A DNA stretch of 64,000 nucleotides from Ophioceras dolichostomum (taxonomy: Eukaryota > Ascomycota > Sordariomycetes > Magnaporthales > Ophioceraceae): the NCBI GenBank assembly GCA_003049485.1, contig PYST01000103.1:46926-110925 (forward strand). Reading direction: 5' to 3'. Positions 57,313-64,000 of the stretch are shown piece after piece. The notes beneath the pieces are model-generated. The model made no database searches. It saw only the letters and a list, made by a program, of their open reading frames with translations, and was not told the DNA's origin. The position numbers and the translations under genes are program-made. The stretch's first letter is position 1; the number at the start of each line of letters is the position of its first letter.

Positions 57313-58668
57313 ATCTGGAGGAGGACGATAATACGTACGACAGGCGTGCGTGTGCCATGTGTCCCTGTCCTTTTCTTTTCTCCTCCTTTCTTGTTACCTC
57401 CTCGAGGTGTTCCGCTTTTCTTGGTCTTGGTCTTCTGTTCACACTTTTTTTTTTCCCTCTTCCTTCTTCCATCTTTCTTTTTCACGTTCTTTACTTTTGC
57501 TATTGCGATTGTTCTTCATTTCTGCTGCGGGAACTGAAATTACTCTCATGATGAACCATGATAATAGTCCCTTTTGCCTGCTCGCGTCTTTTGTTTGGTG
57601 TCACTTTTCTTAGCAACATCTTCATCTTCTTTCCTTCTTTCCCTTGCCCGTTTTTATGACCCTTCGATGGCGACTTCTTCCGAGTCAGTTAAGAGATACC
57701 TAGACTGCTGTTTTGTTCTAGATTATTTGGGGGCGTGGTGTGGGCGTGGTGTGGCATGGTGAGGCATGGCGAGGCATAGTGAAGAGGGGCGCATCAAGGA
57801 TGAATAGCACCCATCTGCATTTCTCTTTTTACTGTTGGACGGGAGGGTCTGGATATCGGCCGGGATGTGGTGTTAGATAGTAGATGGATATATCTACTGG
57901 TAACCTCAATCTGGTAGTGTGAGAGCGAGTTGATAGAACGAGACCGTATCATTCGGCATGTATGCTTCCGGCATGCATGGAAATACATACATCATTCTCA
58001 ATACTAATTCTGGTCCGCAAACCAATACTCCCTTGCAATTCTTAATGTGCTACTCCGGAATGAGTGGTAGTACGCCACGAAGGGGAGCACCACCGTCATC
58101 ACACCATAGGATCACTGGAATGGGGGATGGTTCTTGAAGACAGTGCAATATGCATTTCTAGAGTACCTAAGATATTTCCAAGATATCTTGACTGGGTGGT
58201 ACCTAACGGAATACCGCCGTGAAGGGAGATTAAAGAAAAGGAGAGAGAGAAAAAAAAGGTAGGGCGATGGTCTAAATACGAACAGATAGATATGACAACA
58301 AGAAGGAATTAAAAAAAGAGTGGCTAAATATCTGCTTGTACGCTTACACACGCCGTTCTTTTGAGAAGGATTAGAAAGAAAATACCAAACAGAGGGGAGG
58401 TATAAATGTCAAGGAGAGATCAGGCAGGTTCTTACGCCATGATGGGCGATGGGGTATAAGAAAGGATGGTCGGTTTGGGAGGGAGGAAGAGTGGTTGGTG
58501 CCTGTCCCGATATCCGGATATTCCAATCCGCCCAACCGTCCGTCTATGGTCATGAGAGGGGGGAGAGAGCACGGTGTGTTTTCCAGACGCGTCTCAATGA
58601 AGAAGAGTATTCTTTGTTCTGATTTGTTACCAGTCATCCGTGCCTGTTTCACCAGATCTCCGTTGGCC
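57313..58668. other. Intergenic region between convergent FUN30 and ABC transporter genes
   Basis: T/C-rich 3' flank of FUN30 (57340-57520), then an imperfect GGCGTGGTGT / GGCATGG repeat at about 57731-57779. The reading frame of the ABC gene stays open beyond 58669 only if its last intron is ignored. No further gene called. Confidence 0.55.
57731..57779 (+). repeat. Imperfect GGCGTGGTGT / GGCATGGTGA repeat
   Basis: About five degenerate 10-bp units in the FUN30 3' flank, G-rich on the plus strand. Confidence 0.7.
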
Positions 58669-61600
58669 CTACCTGTCGAGAGCCTGGCTTTGACACTGTA
58701 AAACGACGAAGGAAGCGTTGTCAGTACGAGACATATATAACACAACAAAAACTCAAGATGGTGGAAAGTGGAGAGAGAGAGGTAAGAACAACTCGGGCTT
58801 ACCATGTGCCAGTAAACGCCCCGCTTCTTCAACAGCTCCGAGTGGTTCCCCTGCTCCAGGACCTTGCCCTCCCCCAGCACGTAGATGACGTCCGCGTTCT
58901 GGATCGTGCTCAGCCTGTGCGCGACGGCGATGGTGGTCCGCCCCTTGGCGACGCGTTCGAACGTGGCCTGGATGAGCTTCTCCGTGTCCGAGTCGAGCGA
59001 CGACGTCGCCTCGTCGAGGAGGAGCACCTGCGGGTCCCGGATCAGGGCCCTCGCGATGGCGACGCGCTGCTTCTGCCCGCCCGAGAGCGAGACGCCCTTG
59101 CTGCCGATGTCGGTGTTGTAGCCCTCGGGCAGCGAGACGATGAAGTCGTGGATCGACGCGTCGCGGCAGACCTGGTGCAGCTGCTCGTCCGTGACGGTGG
59201 AGGGGTCGACGCCGATCAGGATGTTGTCGCGGATCGAGCCCTGGAACAGGGTCGCCTCCTGCGCGACGAGGGAGAGCAGCTTGCGGTAGGACGTCACGTT
59301 GACCTCCGTGACGGGCACGCCGTTGAAGACGATGGAGCCCTTGTGGGGCTCGTAGAAGCGCTCGAGAAGCGAGACGATGCTGGTCTTGCCCGAACCCGAG
59401 GCCCCCACGAGCGCGGCGAACTGGCCCTTCTCGACCGTGATGTTGAGGCCGCGGAAGATGGAGACGTTGCGGGTCGGGTAGCGGAAGTGGACGTCGCGCA
59501 GCTCGATCTTGACGCCGCCGGCGGTGTCGGGGATCTTCTCGTCGTCCGAGTGCGCGTCCTCCTCCACGGACTCGCGGATGCTGAGGATGCGGTTCGCGGC
59601 CGCCGTGGCCTGGGCCGCGTTGGGGCCGAAGCTGAGCCCGTTGCCCGCCGCCTCGGCGCCCTGCGTGACGGCCAGGAGGCAGACGAAGAAGTTCATGATC
59701 TGGTACTCGCCCGAGAGCACGAGCCGCCCGCCGTACCAGAAGATCAGGGCCTGGCAGGCCAGGCTGAGGGAGTCGCTCAGGGCGAAGATCAGGGTGGAGA
59801 ACCGGGCCTTGAGGAAGGCCGTGGTGACGTGGTTCTGGAGGAGGTCGGCGTACCGGGTGGTGATCACCTCCTCCAGGGTGAGGGAGGCCACCGTCCTGAA
59901 GGCCCCGATGCTCTCGGCGGCCCACTTGGAGCTCTCGGCGAAGACCTCGGCATACAGCTTCTCGAACTGCATCTCGTACCTGAAGCGGAAGTACCCGGCG
60001 GCCAGGCCGATGGGCACGGTGACGAAGAAGGCCACGAGCGCGAGCTTCCAGCCGAACGCAAACGCGATGGCCAGGGCGCCGACCAGGCCAAACATGGAGG
60101 AGTACACCATGGACATGTTGATGCCCAGCAGCTCCTCCAGCTGCTTCGGGTCGCCCGCGACGCGCGCCGTCAGCGACCCCGTCGCGTTGGCCTCCTCGTC
60201 GAAGAAGCCGATCTTCTGGAAGAGCAGGGCCTTGAAGTACTGCTGGCGGTAGACGGCGCAGATGTAGTGCTGCAGGTGCGTGGCGGTGTAGCCCAGCACG
60301 AAGTAGCCGGACCCGATGGCGAGCGCGAGCACGAACCACATCAGCGAGTAGAAGGCGCCAGAGTCGAGGAACTCCTGGCCCGTCTGCTGGAAGACGACAA
60401 TCAGCTTGGCGAACAGGTAGGCCTGCAGGGGCCCCGCCGAGCCGGTGACCATGGCGGCGAGGATCGAGATGGTGTAGATGGGCATGCGCGACTTCTGCTC
60501 CATCAGCAGCCTGCCGAAGCTCCCCAGCAGGCCGCGCTTGACCCAGCCGGGCGCCATGGTGGCCTCCTCGTCGTGCTCCGACTTGGCCGCCGACTTCTCG
60601 CGCGCCAGCACGTCGCCGAGCGCCTCCTCCTCGGGCGCCTCGCTGTCGCTGCCGGGCGACTCGTCGCCGAGCGACAGCTGCTGCGCGTGGACGAGGCCGT
60701 AGTAGACGCCCGTCGGGTCGGCGAGCAGCGACTCGTGCGTGCCCTCCTCGACGCAGCGGCCCTTCTTCATGACGAGGATCTTGTCGGCCGTCTTGATGGT
60801 GGACAGGCGGTGGGCGATGGTGATGGTCGTGCGGTTCTTGGACACCTTGTCGAGCGCGGCCTGCACGATGCGCTCGCCCCGCACGTCGATGGCCGAGGTG
60901 GCCTCGTCGAGGATGAGGATCTTGGGCTTCTTGATGATGCTGCGCGCGATGGCGATGCGCTGCCGCTGGCCGCCGGAGAGCTTGGTGCCGGAGTCGCCCA
61001 CGTGCGTCTGAAGGCCGTCGGGGAGGCGCTCGATGAACTCGTCCGCGAACGCCTCGGCGCAGGCCTCGCGGACCAGCTCCTTCTTGCGCTCCTCGGTCTC
61101 GTTCTCCCACTCGGACCCGATGAGGCCGTATTTGACGTTGTTCTCGATCGTGTCGTTGAAGAGGAACGGCTCCTGCTGCACCAGGCCGATCTGCGAGCGC
61201 CACCACTTCATCTGGAGATCATCGAGTTCGTGTCCGCAGGTCGTTATGCTGCCCTTCAACTGCACGGGGTCGCCGGAGCTTTCCTCGAAGAGACCTCCAG
61301 CAGCAGTCGCAGCGTTGTCCTCGTCGTCGGAAGATTCGAGCTCGTCCTTGCTCTTCTTCTTCTTCTGCTTTTCTTTCTCGTCCTTCTTGTCGCCCCCCTT
61401 GGCCTCCCGCTTGGCCTCCTTCTTAGCCTCCTTTTCCTTTTCCTTCTCCTTCTTCTTTTTCTTCTTTTCGTCGGCCTTCTTTTTGTCCTTCGCGATCGTC
61501 TTGGCCATGACGTACTGGTCGTTCTTCAGGCTGTACCACCTCTCGATCAAGCCAACGATGGTGCTCTTGCCGGAACCCGAGGGGCCGACGATAGCGGTCA

Positions 61601-63285
61601 CCTTTCCAGCGGGGAAGACCAGGCTTAGGTCGTCGAGGACCTTGACGTGGGGGCGGCTCGGGTACGCGAAGTCGACGCCGGAGAAGACGATATCTTCGGT
61701 CGCGGACACGTCCGGCTCCGTCAGGCGGCCCTGGTCCGGCCGCGGGGCGTCGATGACGACGAAGAACTCGGCGGCAGCCACCATAGCTTTGGAGATGGCG
61801 ATCAGGGGCGTGGAGATGCGCTCGAGCGAGAAGACCATCATCATGACGGACATGAGCACGACGAAGATGTCGCCAACGCCGCCGATCATGTTCCAGGACA
61901 CGAGCCGTGTGCCGTACCAGAAGCAGAGCGCGAAGGAAGAGTAGAGGGCGAAGAAGACGAGGGCGAACTGCAGCGCAAGCAGCGGGGTGGTGGACTGGCC
62001 GAACTTCCTGGCCTTGTGCACCCACTCGGCATAGCGCAGCCCGATGCGCTCCTCCGCTCCGCACGCCGTCACCATGCGGATGCTGCTGAAGGCCTCGCTG
62101 GCCACCGCAGTCGCTCTGGTCTCGGCCTTGGTCTGCTTGGCGTTGCCCTTGATGATGAAGGGCAGCAGAATGGCGACAGTCAAGCCGATGAAGATGATCA
62201 CTGATGCCGTCACGAGCGTCAACCGCCACGACCACGTGAAGCCGACGATGATGGCCGTCACCATCATGCTCATGTACTCGATGTACGTCCCGAGCTTCTC
62301 AGAGATGCCGAGCTGCAGCGTGTTGGCGGTCCCCGTGATCGTGCCCGCTGCCGAGCCTGGCGGCATTGAGTCGAGCACATGGATCGTCTGTCCGAAGAGG
62401 GCTTTGAGATAGTCCAGTCGAATCCCGGCCGACATGCGGATGCCGATCAGGCGGAAGCAGAACTGCACAGGTTTGGTTAGCTGGTCAGATCGGGCACTGC
62501 CGTCGGCGGTGTAGTCTGGAAGGAAGGGGTGATGGTGGCTCCCACTGCTTCTCTTCTACTCGTGCCGCTAGATTGCTGATGGAAGTTGAAGAGTGGTTTA
62601 TGGTTGGTCGAGGGTTCCTACCTTGTTGATGTAGCCCAGAACGAGGCGGCAAATGAAGAGGACGAAGATGTAGAGAGCAAGCGTGTTCAACGTTGATTCG
62701 AAGTTGGACGCGGAGTTTGCTGTGGAAAGACAGATTCGTGTGAGCCAGGGTCAAAGGCACGCGTTTCTCGCCGCGGTCATCACCTCATGAAAACAGCTAC
62801 TTACGATCAGCAATATTGAAGCTCGTGAAGCCGTTCACGAGTTTACCAAACACCACATTCATCAACGGAAGAGTCTTGTGGTTGTAAAGCATCGACGTTA
62901 GTCAATCTAAACCATGCGTACAATACTTGTTGAATAGGTAGGTGCATCAACAACTTACAGTACCGCCTCCGATGCATGCAAGGACAGCAGCCACCATCAG
63001 GACGTAGTCGAGAGGTTTGGCGTAGGTGAAGACCCTGATGTAGTCCCCGAAGCCAGCCTCACGCTCCGGCGGAGCACCGGCCGCCGCCGCAGCCTTCTCG
63101 TCCCCCTTGTCTCCATCTGCCTTGGCCGTTTGTTGAGCGGTATCCTTCTCTTCCTTTCCGCCCTTTTCACCCTTCTCATCGACCGCGACGGGGACGGCGA
63201 CCTCCGGTGCGGGGCCGGACGACTGGGCCGAGTCGGTGGACGATTCGCCCTTCTCGGGCGGAGTGTTCTCCGTGGCGCTACTCAT
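58669..63285 (-). CDS. Full-length ABCB (MDR/P-glycoprotein-type) transporter
   Basis: ATP-driven exporter with two TMD-NBD halves; relatives export drugs, lipids or peptide pheromones. Five exons, 63285-62959, 62874-62805, 62719-62622, 62462-58803 and 58695-58669, closing to 1393 residues. An N-terminal Lys/Glu/Ala-rich tail of ~75 residues precedes TM1. NBD1 has GPSGSGKST (Lys464), LVQQEPFLFN, LSGGQRQR and ILILDEATSAID. NBD2 has GASGSGKTS, LVAQEATLFQ, LSGGQKQR and VLLLDEATSSLD. Both sets of ATP-site motifs look intact. The last 27-nt exon gives CQSQALDR and stop, matching the usual ABCB tail; reading through its intron would add an unrelated tail. NBD1 carries an unusual charged insertion at residues 486-565. 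Substrate unknown. Confidence 0.93.
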
Positions 63286-64000
63286 TGCTATTGAGCGGGG
63301 AGCATGCTATTATCCGTAGCATAGGTGCAACCCTGATGAGAAGTACCAGAATGGTGGCGGACGGCGCCACAGCCGTTTAGGTGATGTGTGAAACCCAACT
63401 CGTTGCACGAGCAATCCCGAACTGTAGACAGTCCAAAGAGATCCGAGGACGAGGCTGACGAAAAACAAGCTAAACCTCAGGATCAGATGGGAGAAAGTTG
63501 AATGGGCGTGTGGGGGAAGGTGTGGCGTTTTAAAGATCGATGTGGTCTAGTTGTAAGGTTTCGAACCACCCTGAGTGAAATTGACAGCAGGGTCTATGAG
63601 GGGTCCCCTTCTTCACTCAGCCGCAGAGGAAAAAGGAAGCCCGTTCGGTGTTGGTTCAAAAGGTCAATCCGAGGAGTGCACCCATGTGGGGGAGAGAGGT
63701 AACGTGGAAGTGTCCAAACGCGTGCCGGAGAAGTTTGTGCCTCGTTGGTGCCTTCTTGTCCTTCTTGTACCCCTTGCTGCCTTCCAATCCTGCACGTTCT
63801 ATTTCATCTCGCGTTTCTTGAGGCCTGGGATCTAGGGAGAAAGCCAAGCCGTACTAGCCCCTTCCCAAAAACCGCACGGGTCAGCTTTGCAGACTTCACT
63901 TCACGTTTACGGAATACTTCTGGGGATCTATTTTCGATCAAAATCCCAGGCCCCCAACAGGGCCTGGGGACGGCTGATTAGGAAAAACGGTTGATTAGGA
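63286..64000. other. Upstream region of the ABC transporter gene
   Basis: Promoter side of the ABC gene up to the window edge. Only short frames without domains are present. Nothing recognised. Confidence 0.5.

Noticed and set aside
58753..61206. 817-codon minus-strand open frame in a second frame of the ABC gene
   Set aside because: It overlaps the real frame and is dominated by Arg/Ala/Pro/Gly, an effect of GC bias.
58758..61628. 956-codon plus-strand open frame opposite the ABC transporter
   Set aside because: It is antisense to clear NBD motifs and is rich in Arg/Gly/Val/Leu/Asp as expected from GC-rich third positions; no domain is present.

Overview
This 64 kb window comes from the nuclear genome of a filamentous ascomycete, most likely a Sordariomycete. 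The genes are mono-cistronic and carry short introns (about 60-200 nt) with GTAAGT-like donors. Coding DNA is GC-rich, with strong third-position bias that creates long antisense reading frames. Intergenic DNA is less GC-rich and scattered with TAGGTA/CCTAGG motifs. The gene families are typical of Pezizomycotina. The species cannot be fixed from sequence alone.

Layout. 0.2-6 kb: DNA topoisomerase I (TOP1, +) converges on a GPI-anchored GH16 Crh-type cell-wall transglycosylase (-). 6.9-10.5 kb: two unrecognised small membrane proteins in opposite orientation, followed by a stretch that looks like decayed or misread coding DNA. 11.5-18.5 kb: a mitochondrial-type fold-type I aminotransferase (+), a nuclease-fold/coiled-coil protein with an altered active site (-), and a CYP52-like cytochrome P450 (-). 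18.5-28 kb: gene-poor, with one secreted GH20 beta-N-acetylhexosaminidase (-). 28-41.6 kb: housekeeping block of NAB2-like CCCH zinc-finger protein (+), an assembly gap, protoporphyrinogen oxidase HEM14 (+), Mediator subunit MED14 (-) and glucose-6-phosphate dehydrogenase (-). 44-51.4 kb: ribosomal protein eL33 (+) and a DUF2406 protein with a prion-like N-terminus (+). 52.4-63.3 kb: V-ATPase assembly factor VMA21 (-), diverging from a Fun30/SMARCAD1 SNF2 remodeller (+), which converges on a full-length ABCB multidrug-type transporter (-).

The genes do not form one pathway. Topoisomerase I, Fun30, MED14, NAB2 and eL33 serve chromatin, transcription, RNA export and translation. HEM14, G6PDH and the aminotransferase serve core metabolism. 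The Crh enzyme and the hexosaminidase act on chitin and glucan of the wall. The P450 and ABC transporter may act on lipids or xenobiotics but are 40 kb apart. I see no biosynthetic gene cluster, transposon, CRISPR array, tRNA or rRNA gene.

Seventeen protein genes are modelled, fifteen with a recognised family. In all multi-exon models the exon phases close exactly. The most unusual items are the degenerate DEDDh-like nuclease fused to a heptad-repeat coiled coil, a roughly 80-residue Lys/Glu then acidic insertion inside the first nucleotide-binding domain of the ABC transporter, a 10-nt internal exon in the eL33 gene and a 21-nt exon in G6PDH, and the possible decaying locus near 9-10.5 kb. 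No clear previously undescribed system was found.
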